Translations under genes and position numbers: made by a program | Notes under the pieces: generated by a model | Database searches by the model: none | Told to the model about the DNA's origin: nothing | Seen by the model: the letters and a program-made list of their open reading frames with translations, nothing else | Origin: Parasponia andersonii | Lineage: Eukaryota; Streptophyta; Magnoliopsida; Rosales; Cannabaceae | Direction of reading: 5' to 3' | DNA length: 64,000 nt | Assembly (NCBI GenBank): GCA_002914805.1 | Contig: JXTB01000179.1 | Location: forward strand, 671,682-735,681 | Shown: positions 11,386 to 23,074 of the stretch, in pieces | Layout: the number at the start of each line of letters is the position of its first letter | How positions within the stretch are numbered: the first letter of the stretch is position 1

Positions 11386-13390
11386 ATGGATATTGGTCAT
11401 GATCAGATTGGCAAGGGAGTCATTAATAATATAATTCTCATTTCACATTCTAGGGCTCATATTTTATTTGATATTAGTGCTTTGCATTCTTTTGTATCCT
11501 TGTTGTTTGCTCAATTGTTGGGATTGAAATGTTCTGTATTCGATCATATTTTGACTTTGAGAACACTATTAGATAGAGCAGTTGATATTTCCACTATGTG
11601 TTGTGATTGTCTGATTTTATTTAGTGGTAAAGAATTTTTGGCTGATTTGATTATGTTGTCTTTGCAAAAATTTGATGTAATTTGCAGTATGGATTGATTA
11701 TCCAAATATCGAGCTACTGTTGACAGTTACAAAAGGAGATGTACTCTTTTGCTTGAGGATGGATGCCTTGTTGTTTATTAAGTATATTTGTATCCTTTGA
11801 AACCAAATTTGATTTTGAAAGCATACATAGGTGGAAGGAAGAAACTCGAGTGTTGCAGGAATCTATTTGCCATCAGTGGTGATGTGGGGATTGTCGATCA
11901 ATACCTCTAGATATCAGTAGTTAGCGAGTTTCTAGATATTTTTTTTTTGAGAATTTACCGAGTCTACCTCCTGACAGGGAGATCAAGTTATGTATTAATT
12001 TGATTCCTAGAGCCCAGTCAAATTCTATTCCAGCTTATCGCATGGCTCCAGCATAAATAATTGAGTTAAAAAGTTAGTTTGATGATCTTTTATCAAAAGG
12101 ATTCATCAAGAATAGTACCTCTCGATGGATTGCTTCTGTTCTGTTTGCCAAGAAAGCTAATGGTTCGCTTAGTCTTTGTGTGGATTATAGAAAGCTGAAT
12201 TAGCTTACGGTAAAGAACAATTATCCTCTATATAGGATAGTTGAGTTATTTGATCAACTTGGTAAATCAAGATTTTTCTCGAAGATTGATTGGAGATCAG
12301 ATTATCACCAATTGAAGCATTGAGGGAAGACATACTAAAAACCGCATTTAGGACTCGTTATGATCACTTTGAGTTTCTAATTATACCTTTTGATATGATT
12401 CATGCTTCTATAGTATTAATAGATCTCATAAATAGGATTTTTAGACCTTATTTGGATTGGTTTATGATTATCTTCATTGATGACATCTTAGTATACTCGA
12501 AGACTCGAGAAGTACATGTTGAACACGTGAGGATTGTACTTCAAATTTTGAGAGATGATCAGTTGTACACTAAGAGATCTAAGTGTGACTTTTGGATGAC
12601 AGAAGTGAAATTCTTGAGGTATGCGATTTCTCAAGAGAGTATTTCAGTTGATCATACTAAGAAAAAATCTATTCTAAAGTGGGAAATATCGAAGAATATA
12701 ACTGAGATAAGAAGTTTCCTTAGTTTAACATGCTACTATCATCGTTTTATGGAGAATTTCTTAAGAATTGTCTTACCTTTGATGAAGTTAACCAGAAAAG
12801 ATATCAATTCACTTGGGAAAACGATTATGAAGAAGCTTTTATAGAATTAAAGAATAGATTGACAACTACGCCTGTTCTTACTATTCTTAACAGTAATGAA
12901 TCATATGTTGTATACACCGATACTTCCAGTTCTAGATTAGGATGTGTCTTAATGCAAAATAGTAAGGTAATAGTTTATGCTTCCTATCATTTAAAGCTAC
13001 ATGAGAAGAATTATCCTACTCATGATTTGGAACTTGTAGCGGTGATTTTTGCTCTCAAAATTCATAAATGTTACTTATATGGTGTGAAGTTTGACATATT
13101 TTCGATCACAAGAGCTTAACGTATCTCATCACTTAACATGATTTGAACTTGAGACAACGTACATGGGTTGAGTATATAGAAGATTATGACTTCGACCTGC
13201 AGTATTATCCTAGTAAAGCTAATGTTATAGCTGATATCTTGATTAAAACTTTTTATGGAGTGTTAATTATAATTATTTTTCAAGATTGGAAGAATTCAGT
13301 GGCAATTAGTGATTACGATTTACAATACTTCAAGACTGGCAAAGCTCCTTATCTTAGCAATATTGTTGCTACACCAGCACTTCTCTAGAT
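11386..13390 (+). pseudogene. Tekay-like protease, reverse transcriptase and RNase H (decayed)
   Basis: The protease (11386-11697) reads ISHSRAHILFDISALHSFV, where the usual FDSGASHSFI has lost its catalytic DSG (now DIS). The RT starts near 11950 with LPPDREI and continues with the conserved [34 protein letters not shown] and [15 protein letters not shown] blocks in broken frames. 12290-12844 keeps the metal-binding box as FIDDILVYSKT and the [15 protein letters not shown] thumb segment. RNase H (12850-13390) shows [35 protein letters not shown] and QRTWVEYIEDYDF. The chain is not continuous: stops occur inside the fingers region and a frameshift separates RT from RNase H near 12800. Confidence 0.8.
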
Positions 13391-13539
13391 AGTACAACAA
13401 AGTCAATGACGAGATCAAGAGTTGAGAACGATGTGGAATCTACTCGAAAATAATAAATAGTTGGAAGGTTGGAGTACAAATAAGGAAGGATTTATACTTT
13501 TCAGAGGAAAGCCAGTGGTAGATAATGATCCTTAACTTA

Positions 13540-14760
13540 GAGAGACTATTCCTACTGAGGCTCACAACTAAAAGTTTGCGATACATCTTGGTAGCACGAA
13601 GATGTACCATGATCTGAGATGACAATACTGGTGGAAAGGTATGAAGCGTGATGTAGCTACTTTTATAGCTAAGTGTATGACTTATTAATAAGTAAAGACA
13701 GAAGATCAAAGACTAGCTGGACTACTATGGCCTTTACTCATACTGGAGTGGAAATGGGATAAAATCATAATAGACTTTGTATTTGCCAATGACCCGGAGA
13801 AAGAACGACGCAGTTTGAGTGGCTATTGATCGTATGGCAAAGACTGCTCATTTTATACCGATTAGGTTTGATTTTTACTCAACAAACTCAATCGTCTCTA
13901 CAATAATACTATTGTTCGATCGTATGGGGTGCCATCAAGCATAGTTTCTGATAGATATCCCCAAGATTTATATCCAAAATTTGGAGAGCTTTAGGAACAG
14001 AACTGAATCTCAGTATAGCTCATCATCCTTAGATAGATGGCCAATCTGAAAAGACCATTCAGATCCTAGAGGATATGCTTCACTCTTATATACTAAATTT
14101 TGGTAGAAGGTGGGATGATCCCATGTCATTAGTAGAGTTTACTTACAATAACAGCTACCAAGACAGTCTAAATATGGCTCCATATGAGGTATTATATAAG
14201 AGACTATATAGATCACTCTTGTATTAGGCTGATGTAGAAGTGCATATTACACTTGGGCTAAAATTGATACAAGAAACTATTGAGAAGATTACTAAGATTT
14301 GAGAAACACTTAAGGTTAGGTAGAGTCATCAAAAATGCTATGCAGGCATAAAGAAACGCAAAGAAAACTTGAAAGTTGGTAATCAAGTATTCTTGAAAGT
14401 CATGCCAAGTCATGGAATCACTAGATTTGGACTCAGAGCCAAATTGGCTCCATGGCATATTGGACAACTTGAGGTTATTGATAGAATTGGACCAGTAGTG
14501 TATCGCTTGGATTTACCTCTACAGTTAGGTCGAGTGCACAATATTTTTCATGTCTAGATGCTGTCATTCAATATATGAAAGTACCGTTACAAGAAGACAT
14601 AACATATGAGGAACAACTAGTTCGAATATTCGGAAGAGAGCTCAAAGTAATTCGAAACAGAAAGATACTACTTGTCAAAGTTCTCTAGCAATACCACGAG
14701 GAAGATGAAGTTACTTAAGAGCTAAAAACAGAAATGTATTAGAAATATTCTCATTTGTTT
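13540..14760 (+). pseudogene. Tekay-like integrase with chromodomain-like tail (decayed)
   Basis: The integrase zinc-binding region is seen near 13555-13690 (HLGSTKMYHDLR ... WWKGMKRDVATFIAKC, followed by a mutated CMTY). The catalytic core is recognisable in shifted frames to about 14200 (GVPSSIVSDRYPQD; the usual D is retained). The C-terminal SH3-like segment is open at 14369-14557 (KVGNQVFLKVMPSHGITRF, then GRVHNIFHV), and a tail reading YEEQLVRIFGRELKVIRNR at 14600-14690 matches the chromodomain-type end of Tekay elements. Stops interrupt it throughout. Confidence 0.75.
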
Positions 14761-14843
14761 AACGTTCAGCTTGAGGTTATACTTTGACTCTTGTATTCGA
14801 ATTTGGGGACGAAATTCCTTTAAAGTAGGGAAGAAGTAAAATA

Positions 14844-16374
14844 TGTGATTAATTAAGGGTATTTTAGATATTTAAGACCAATGACAAACTTGTAACTTTT
14901 AATTTTTGGATTAAATAAAGAAAATATTTGTAATATTTTATTTCTTTGTAATAGTGCCTAGATTTTGCATAAAAGGGCCTCTAAAATTCAAAATTCCAAC
15001 AAAAATGGCTTGAGTAAGAGAGAGAAAGAGAGAAAAGTAGCAAGTTTCTACTGCCGCCTCTAATCGCTACATTGTTGTAGTAGCCTTGCAAAGTTTGCAT
15101 CTTCGGTGCGATTTTTCGGCCACCAGCACGCCGTTCGACACCAACTGTCGACGCCTCCGGCATATGGAACTCTATCTCAATGTCACCAACTATCTTCAAG
15201 TGGTTGCTCAATGAAATTCTTCTCCGGTAAGATTTTCACCACTTTTACTATTTTTACCAATTTTGTAAAAAATGATAATTACGTAATTATCTTGGTTAAG
15301 TATTTTCTTTGCCTGAGGTAAATATATGAGATGAAAGATGGTTAAAAATCATGAATAATTACAATTGATAAAAATAAAAAGGGTATTCAGATGTTCAGTA
15401 AGTGGTAATTAGAAAAAGAGGACATTTTTCTAAAGAATTACAAAAGGTGGTATTTATGTAATTCTCATATTCTCATATTTTTATACATATTTTTACAATG
15501 TGATTATGGGGTAACCAGTGGTATGTTGCCTATGTAGAGTAAATCCTAGAATAATACCAAGTTGAATATTTAAAGCATGATTTGAGTATAGGATGCATAG
15601 TTGTTGTGAACTGTTACATGTTTTACATATCATAGAATCACATGCTTAAGTTCTATTATAGCATCATAATATTTTAGAACACTGGAAAGTTGCTACAGCT
15701 GTAGGAGAGAGACCTAGGCCGTTGCGTATATTTTTATCTGATATACCTATAGATTGTGTCAAGATACTAGATACCTCTACTACAAAGGTATTACAGGGTC
15801 ATGATAGAAGGATAAGAGCTCACTTACTTACTTACTTATGAATGTATGATATGTAAAATGATGTGGTTTTGGATTTGGTTTTGAATATGTGATTATTTTG
15901 GATACTAATAATTTATAAATGGATGTAAAGGAACTAACCATGTATATTTGAGAAATTGCATCCATCCAAAATGTAATTAAATTCCTACTGAGTATGTGAA
16001 CACTCATCCCTTATTTTTCTTCTCTCAGGTAGCGCTCAGTGTGATTTTGGAGACCCAAGAGCAGAAAAATGAGGAGTTAGTCACCCGAGGACAATTGATA
16101 ACTATATGAAATAACTTTTTTATTTTTCTTGACTTGTATCAAATACTTAAGGGCTCGTTTCATGAACTTGATCTGTATAATTTGAGTGCTAGATCGTTAG
16201 ACTGTTAATAATGATGTTTGATTTGTCTTAATATATTTCATTAATATTCTAAGTCTAATGGTAATCATAAAACTATGAAAATTTTATTTTAAAATTATTT
16301 TTTAAAAAATAACTTTTGAATTTCAAATTGTGAAACTTCTTTTTTACTATTGGTCCGAAATTTGGGTTGTGACA
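14844..16374 (+). repeat. 3' LTR of the Tekay-like element (1531 bp)
   Basis: Starts TGTGATTAATTAAGGG directly after a polypurine tract and ends GGGTTGTGACA. It is the partner of 8168-10169 but lacks about 470 bp of its middle. The sequence jumps near 15475 from GTAATTCTCATATTCTC to the counterpart of about 9260. The related solo LTR at 58482 contains the missing part, so this is a deletion here and not an insertion in the 5' LTR. Length 71-codon frames inside it are not genes. Confidence 0.85.
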
Positions 16375-16989
16375 CTCATAAAAAATGTTAAAAACGAACA
16401 TTTATTAAAATGAAGTGAGAAAAGCGGATCTATATCTGTAGTAAAAACTGAAGAAAAGTTTTCATACGCAGATGCCGACAGATTTCTTAGAAAAGAGATG
16501 TCTCCAAATGCAGACCACATATTTCTTGGAATTTTTTGGACTGAAAATGGAACTCATGTTGCAAAGAATCTTCCATGTAAGGAAGTCAAGCTTTGACATC
16601 ATTCTAGACCAAAATTTGCACCAACGTTGATATAGCACTAGTCCAAGACACGTGGAAGTTTCCTTAATTTCATAGCACGTTTTTTTTTTTTTCCCCGGCA
16701 AACGTTAATTTCCTAAAACGTTATTACAAGGAAATGCTACGTTGATATAGTCATGCGTTTGACTAGTCACTGACCAGCAAATGTCAAACTGACAGCGCGA
16801 CATTGACACTACTGTAAATGTGTATATACAGTAAAGATATGTCGCCTTTGGTCCTCTATCAATGTTGACTGGGTTATAGTAACTGCAAAATAATGATGCA
16901 TTGAATACTAACTTTTTCAGCGACGGACAAACTTGACCGCGAGTAATTTCACGAATCGGTTGCAATTTTGCTGGTTAGTTATCTAAAAA
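16375..16989. other. Spacer, no gene seen
   Basis: Mixed AT-rich sequence. Two minus-strand open frames (16462-16701, 16705-16965) show no family motif and are interrupted by a poly-T run at 16681-16692. I regard them as chance. Confidence 0.45.
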
Positions 16990-17095
16990 GGATTAGTTAT
17001 ACCACCTGCCTAGCTCAGTAGGTCTAAATCTCGAAGAATGTGTACGTGAGTATAAAAAAAGTTCAAATCTTAGTAAAGAATATGTGATTTTTTTT
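16990..17095 (+). mobile_element. tRNA-derived SINE head (candidate)
   Basis: A perfect pol III A box consensus (TAGCTCAGTAGG, 17011-17022) is followed 50 bp later by a perfect B box consensus (GTTCAAATC, 17061-17069). A run of eleven or so T residues follows at about 17088-17098. The arrangement of A box, B box and T-rich 3' tail fits a tRNA-related SINE head. It does not fold as a complete tRNA that I can see, so a functional tRNA gene is unlikely. Confidence 0.5.
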
Positions 17096-17585
17096 TTTAA
17101 ATTTATAATAAATAATCGTCGTGCACTTTTTTTTAAAAAAAAAAATGGATTGGCCATGGTTGATACTCGTATCTATATGTTATATTTACGCACTGAATTA
17201 ACAGATTTTTGTCACCTTTATTTCGTCATTGCTAAAAAGTTTGACATAGAAAAATATAGGGTTAAATTCACATTGCCTCTTATCACTAAGTTGTACCATC
17301 TAACCACGTGTATATACAAAAAATTTGGCACATTTTGCCACCGAAGCTTCATTTTTACCACGAGATTCACCACTTCATGGAAACATCTGACACTAAATTA
17401 ACCAAACGAAATTTAGTTCTGTTGTTAGACTCGTCTCTTTTTGAAAAAAAACACCAACTAAGTTTTTGTTTTCTTCTTAAGAATTTTATTTTCCCTGAAA
17501 AACTGATTTAAGGTAAAAGCATTAAGAATCTCAATTAGGTTGGCACACTATCCCCACTTAACAATCCTTAAATCAGTAAATAAGT

Positions 17586-17625
<40 letters not shown>

Positions 17626-18944
17626 AAAGATTTATAAATTAAAAGCCACCCAATGGACAATACAAAACAACAAACTTAGAATGGGTATCTACAAGGTTAC
17701 GTTGAAACAATTTATTTTGATGAGGCTGTTCCAGAAGATGCTCCATTTATTTTGATAAGGCTGCCCTAGAAGATGCTTTAAGAATCTTATCTAGACAAAA
17801 CCTAATAGAAAAAAATCTAAACAAGGAAAAAAAGTACAATATTTTTTCTTCTTAAGATTCATTGATATATTTGGGTTATTTCTGTGTTTATTTACATAAT
17901 ATATACACGCAAAAACTTGTCATTCATAGGTACGTAAACTCTTTGTCCAATTACCATTAAAATTTCATTATCCACACTAACATACATTTCTCGGGAAAAA
18001 TTAGTATTACAGTGAGAGTAACAATCACTTTAAAAGAACAATGAAAAAAAGGTAGAAAAAATTTAAAAAAGAAAAAATATTATCAGTACTGAATTAAAGT
18101 AACAAAGAAAATGTTCATATAACTTGCAATTGACTTAGGACAACATTATCACACCTGTATATGGATATAAGTTCAATAAGGTTTTTTTTAATCCACGTAT
18201 AAATATTTCTTTTTAGTTATTGGATTATCATCTAACGGTTATCTAAATGTTAAAATGATATATATGAAAAGATGTTTATTATTAATATTATTTTTTTAAC
18301 TTTTATTATAAAAAAATAAGCATGCGTGATAAATTTTAGTTGATCAAAATGATACAAAGATTAAAAAAAAAAATACCAACTAGATTACTGCCCTATATAT
18401 ATACATGTGCCAAATAATAAAGCGTAAAATGTTATTTATTTATTCATTTGTTTTTTTACTAGGGTGAATCTGATAGAAAAATGAAATTTGCATAATTTTG
18501 TTTTCGATTAGATTTTTTGTACAGTGTTGAATATAATCGCAAATAAAAATGAAAAAGGGGTGGTTCCAAATTTATTTCTAGCTAGGTACGTTGTTATGTA
18601 TTGGAAAAAGACTTGCAACCCAAAAACGTGTTACCATGTACGGTAAAATTATACAAGCGATCATAATCCTAAATTAGTTGGCAATGGAAGAAAAAACAAA
18701 ATTAATGCTATGATTCCAACAAACTCTATATTTATAAAATATAACTCTTTGCCTAATTGGTAATAAGGGATTTTATTTATTAGTTTTCTTAAGTAATACA
18801 TTGGAAGAGCAACGTCTCCAATAGTTTTAGCTTACAGATATATCAGCTCAGGTATAGCTGATATTATTTCACTATAAATACATCCATACATATATATGTA
18901 TATAAATAAAAGACAGAAGTGAACGAGACGAATCCACACCAAAA
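17096..18944. other. AT-rich spacer downstream of the terpene synthase
   Basis: No gene is supported. It holds a (TA)n microsatellite at about 17590-17622, a 35-bp direct repeat in two copies at 17711-17780 (TTTATTTTGATGAGGCTG and TTTATTTTGATAAGGCTG), and many A/T runs. The terpene synthase 3' UTR should lie just below 18945, but I see no unambiguous AATAAA on the minus strand. Confidence 0.5.
17590..17622. repeat. (TA)n microsatellite
   Basis: Uninterrupted alternation of T and A over about 33 bp. Confidence 0.95.
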
Positions 18945-21562
18945 TTACATGGGAACAGCATCAATGAACAAAGATTTAACAAAACTCTTCATGATTCCTC
19001 CAGCATGGGTGTAGCCATCTCCATCTTTGTAAACAGCATCGATCACACGTGCGAGATTGACAACACGCATAAGGACAGGCATCGGAACATCTCTAGGCTC
19101 AAGGCACTCCTCATTTATGTCCTTCCATGCATCCACAACTTGTTTGTTTAATTGGTCACACGCCTCTTGTTCCGACACACCATGTTGCTTCATATAACAT
19201 TCGACACTAGAGTCAACATGTCCTCTGTCTTGTTCAAACTAAAACCAAAAACAAAGGAAAAATGTTTTAATCAAGTGAATTATTGTCAAAACACAAAATA
19301 AAAAGTTAAAGTAAGTGCTCATTGAGTATGTTACCTTGTGGCTGACCACGTCATCCATGAGCCTGCAAATAGCTGCTGAGCCTCTAACAATCTTGGGATC
19401 ATTCAAGAGCCAATCAAAGACCTCGGCTGACACGTCATCTCCCATGCCAAGGAATGACGTGGCAGTGAGCATGAAGTAGGTTGATGATACAAGTGCAATG
19501 TTCATATACTCTTCCAAGGTTGGCGTGTACTTATTATGGAACCATTGGGCTTCAACGTAGTAGGATTGAACTAGCTGCTTCATCTGAAAAATATGCATCA
19601 AATCAATAACAAAATATGAAATTGTTTAAACATCCTCCTATAGGATCAACTATGATAGAATATATATATACATATATAATTTTTGTATGAGTGTGACATA
19701 GTACTGTTTCTTTTGCATAGGGCATGCGGTAGGCTCTGCCTTCCTTGGCCAACTCTTCCTCAATTTCATCGTATAGTTTCAAGAGTGACTCAAAACAATA
19801 CTTCATGTATTGCGGGAGTTGATCCATGCAGCTGGTATCCCATCTGTAAATCAAACTTCAGATGATAATTAGTCTCAAAAAAGAAAATTAAAGAAATGAT
19901 CAACATACTGATTATGAATTTATACTTAAGTAATTATCACGTAGTTTATGTTAGAGAAATTAACTAATTAACCAATAACCTTTGAATTGCATCCGTGAAG
20001 AGTTCCAGTTCTTCTAGTGTTCCATAAACATCATATATATCATCGATCATTGTTGTCACGCCAATTACTTTCGTCAATATCACCCTAGCAAGGCTGTACT
20101 TTGGCTCAAAGTACACTCCCACTGGCCAAATATAGCCCTCAACTAGTCTGTCTCTTGCAAAAGGTAGCTTTGATGCGAAATCCAAATCTTTCCACCACCT
20201 AATCATTATAATTAATAACATAAATATACCATATATAACAGTGATTAATTAGTTCAATTTTGTCAATAATTGATCTAATTAGGTGAACTAGAAGTAGCTA
20301 TAACAAAGTAATAAAAAAGTTTGATAAATTACTTTGAGATTTCATGAAGTTCCTTCTGGTGCAACTTTTGCAAAATATTGAAGTCTAGCTTAGCAAAGCG
20401 AAGAAGAACTTCACTGTGTGAAGGATCTTCCTCGTAGACAGAAATAAAACGCCTAATTTCAACCCTTGGCAAGCCCTTCAAGATGGGTTGCCTCAAGGCA
20501 TGCTTGACTTGTGCCGCAAGAAAGGGGCTCAACCGGGATGTCGTCTTCAAGGACTTAAGGTGAGTGGTGGTGAAAGCAACTGCCTGTTCTAGTATAGGCT
20601 CTCCGTGCACCCTCATGTGTGCAGCTTCATACAAGCTTAACATTCCTTCAACATCATTGGTAAGGGTATCATTGAATTTTTCTTCTTTGTTTACGAACTT
20701 CTGGAATATCTCTGCTTTATCAATTAACGCACGCACTAGTAAGCGATATAAAGAAATTATACAAAATTGACGTATAAGTATTTTATTATCATCAATATCT
20801 TTAATTATGAGAAAAGAACATGTATTATGTATACCACTTGATATGTTATATCCTTCTTGTCTAAGCAGCCGAAACCAAAGTGAAATGGTATGGAGGCCAT
20901 AATCCAATCCATGAGGACTGATTTTCTGAATTTGTCCCAAATATTCACCAATCTCGTTCTCGAAATGATAAGCGAAACCTAACCGTTGGATTGTATCAAT
21001 CAACTGTAGCTTTTGTGAAAGATTTGGGGCAGCAGCAGTTAGCATCCTCTTCACTTCCTCTTTCAGTTTTTGAACTTCTTGCTTCGTGTTGTTATTACCA
21101 ACTTCCTAAAAAAAAAGTCAGTTTGACATAGTTATTATAAGCATAAAATACATAGTATATTATATAATGTTATGCGGCATATATGTGTATGCAACCATAA
21201 ATATCTTATCGGGAAAGAAATATTTGATATTTTCTCGTTCATGGAGTGCGTGTACACACATCTGTCAGAAAATGGTGATGTTGTATTGGTTTTTTAAGCA
21301 GAAAAAGACCTCTTAGCCATTTAAAATATGATGATATTCTAAAATAATATTACGTACAACACAAAATTAAGGGAAAATAAAGCTATGGGGAAGAGGTAAA
21401 AGCAGCATATCCAACCAGGGATTCAGAGGTATATTTGAGGAAGTGATCTCCCCAGATGCTAGGATGAAAATTCGCCGAACGACGAATAATTTCAGGAGCG
21501 GCAGTACTCCCATCTGTTTGGGATGAATTAGCAAGAACATTGGATGAAACTAGAGTAGACAT
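18945..21562 (-). CDS. Terpene synthase, TPS-a type (probable cytosolic sesquiterpene synthase), 7 exons, 565 aa
   Basis: Class I terpene synthase. Family members ionise farnesyl diphosphate and cyclise the cation to a sesquiterpene in the cytosol; the exact product cannot be read from sequence. Exons on the minus strand: 21562-21416, 21105-20835, 20711-20333, 20198-19980, 19843-19705, 19583-19335, 19238-18945 (147, 271, 379, 219, 139, 249 and 294 bp). All introns are GT-AG, phases agree and no stop occurs. Lengths 379, 219, 139 and 249 are the hallmark of seven-exon plant TPS genes. Motifs: [11 protein letters not shown] (RRx8W, residues 27-37), the RDR motif (281-283), DDIYD (318-322) and DDVVSHKFE (NSE/DTE metal site, 462-470). 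Only 26 residues precede RRx8W and they do not look like a transit peptide. One oddity: EISKWWKD, where R usually precedes WWK. It is the only intact gene here. Start chosen at the first in-frame ATG, 26 codons before RRx8W. Gene model 0.9, sesquiterpene substrate about 0.8. Confidence 0.93.
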
Positions 21563-21695
21563 TTTGGAATAATTTTGGGTTGATTTGGTGGGAGATGGTA
21601 TTGATCAATGGACCGGTAGATATCTAGATTAAGAGGGTTTCGAAACTGCTTGATAAAAGTTTGAGTTGGGTGGATAGCTTGTTCATGTGCTCAGC

Positions 21696-21703
21696 TATAT
21701 ATA
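21696..21703 (-). promoter_or_regulatory. TATA box of the terpene synthase
   Basis: TATATATA centred about 138 bp upstream of the ATG at 21562. With the usual 25-35 bp spacing this puts transcription start near 21670 and gives a 5' UTR of roughly 110 nt. The same box is symmetrical, so orientation comes from the gene. No other promoter element was clear enough to call. Confidence 0.6.
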
Positions 21704-21709
21704 GAGCTG

Positions 21710-22256
21710 ATCACGGTTCTCATTGCTCTAATAGGCCATTAGAAAACCACTTCGCCGTCAATTTTGAAAATGAAAAATACCAGATAATAATATATATTGA
21801 TCATTTACTAATTATGATTAATATTTTAATTCCTTTCCTAATTACTTGTACTTCTACAGAATCTGACGTAACGTGAATATACACAGAATACATATATGTC
21901 TTATCGCAGACAATATAAAATTTCATTTTCAAAGTTCAAAATTTTATTTTCTTTCTGTTGTCCAACGAAGCATATAGCATGTTGGTGCGTTTTGGTTCTC
22001 TAGCTCTCTAGCATATACGCCAAATAAGACTATCTCGAGATCTTTCATATCTAACTATACAAAAGTAATGTCGAAAGTAAAAAAGCGACTGTTCATAGAA
22101 TGAGAGCCAAGAACCTAATCAAGTAACAAAACTAAACGAATTCGTCGCACCAGGGCCGTCCATTTATCTCGGCTCTGGTAGATTTCACGATGGGTCCCAT
22201 ATAAATAGACGGTGAGATATCTCAATCACATTGTGAATGAAACTAATAGGATACAC
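21710..22256. other. Upstream flank of the terpene synthase up to copia B
   Basis: AT-rich promoter-side spacer. No open frame or repeat family recognised. Copia B begins about 590 bp upstream of the predicted transcription start, so it limits the promoter to this interval unless its LTR contributes regulatory sequence. Confidence 0.45.
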
Positions 22257-22599
22257 TGGTTAGAAATAACCTTCTTTGTGACCTATTGGGTCATAGTTTA
22301 GATATTTGGACTTGTGTTGTAATAGTCTATAGTTTAACATCTAAGTTTCTAGAGTATTCTTGTATTTGTTAGATTGCTCTTATATTTTGTATAATTAATT
22401 AGGTGGTGAAGGTTACATGGAGTATTTACAATCATTCTTAAAGTAGTATAAATAGAGTACTCCTCCCCCTATTTTGTATCAAGCAAAAGAGAAACACCTC
22501 AAGTAGTAATACAAGTTCTTCTCTTTCACCAAAATTCTCTCTAGTTTCTTTCTTATCTTTTCTTGCCTTTCTAGCCTTAAAAATATCCTATTTCCAACA
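22257..22599 (+). repeat. Copia B 5' LTR (343 bp)
   Basis: Runs from TGGTTAGAAATAACC to CTATTTCCAACA. It aligns with 27838-28208 but lacks about 28 bp present there (GAGTTGGGTTTGTTTTGATA region), and the usual TGTTAG start has become TGGTTAG. Confidence 0.85.
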
Positions 22600-22602
22600 A
22601 AG

Positions 22603-22614
22603 TGGTATCAGAGC
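22603..22614 (+). other. Copia B primer binding site (initiator tRNA-Met)
   Basis: Exact TGGTATCAGAGC three bases after the LTR end, complementary to the 3' end of plant initiator methionine tRNA. Confidence 0.9.
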
Positions 22615-23074
22615 GAGGTTGTGAGTTCTCTTGAAATTCTAAGTATGCTCTGAGATTGCAGCTTTGACTGATCTTCCACATCGGAAAAGAATTCTTGAAA
22701 TTGTGAGTATTAGCCATTTATTCCAAACATATTATTATTATATATCAAATCGAAGAGCTTGATGAGATGAACACGCTGCCGTAAGAATTAGCTCAATCGG
22801 AGTTCGAAGGAGTCTGAACGAGTCGTCGGAAGTTTGCTACCACAAACTAAGTCAATTCACTAAGTTGAGCCGAGTCAGAGCCGTTTGACTGAGCCGTTTG
22901 ACCACGTCGTTGATTAAGCCGTCAGAGCTGTTGACCATGCCGTTGACCAATCTATTGAATAGCGTTGACCGTTGAGTTTGACCAAGTCAATATACAAGTC
23001 AATCTTTAGGTTTTTCGACATTCCGGATCTATCAATGTAGTCAAAATTTCTAAAAGTTCACTATATTAAGAGTT

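Larger units (their letters stand above)
8168..16374 (+). mobile_element. Tekay-like Ty3/gypsy chromovirus, both LTRs present, dead
   Basis: Full-length plus-strand gypsy element of about 8.2 kb. It has a 5' LTR (8168-10169), gag, protease, RT, RNase H and integrase with a C-terminal chromodomain-like segment (10290-14760), a polypurine tract (AGGGAAGAAG, 14828-14837) and a 3' LTR (14844-16374). Domain order RT-RH-INT is that of Ty3/gypsy, and the chromodomain-like tail is that of chromoviruses. LTRs of about 2 kb fit the Tekay lineage. All frames carry many stops. The 5 bp on the two sides (AAATA and CTCAT) do not match, so either a boundary is off or the target duplication has decayed. A related solo LTR lies at 58482-60888. 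Confidence 0.85.

Noticed and set aside
16462..16965. Two adjacent minus-strand frames of 79 and 86 codons as a possible small gene
   Set aside because: Separated by a poly-T stretch, no family motif, no conserved splice pattern.
17001..17075. Functional tRNA gene
   Set aside because: A and B boxes are present but I cannot fold acceptor and anticodon stems; SINE head is the better reading.
20329..21054. Single-exon reading of the terpene synthase middle part including 20712-20834
   Set aside because: The segment 20712-20834 has GT..AG ends and interrupts the conserved alignment; removal gives the typical 271/379-bp exons and agreeing phases.
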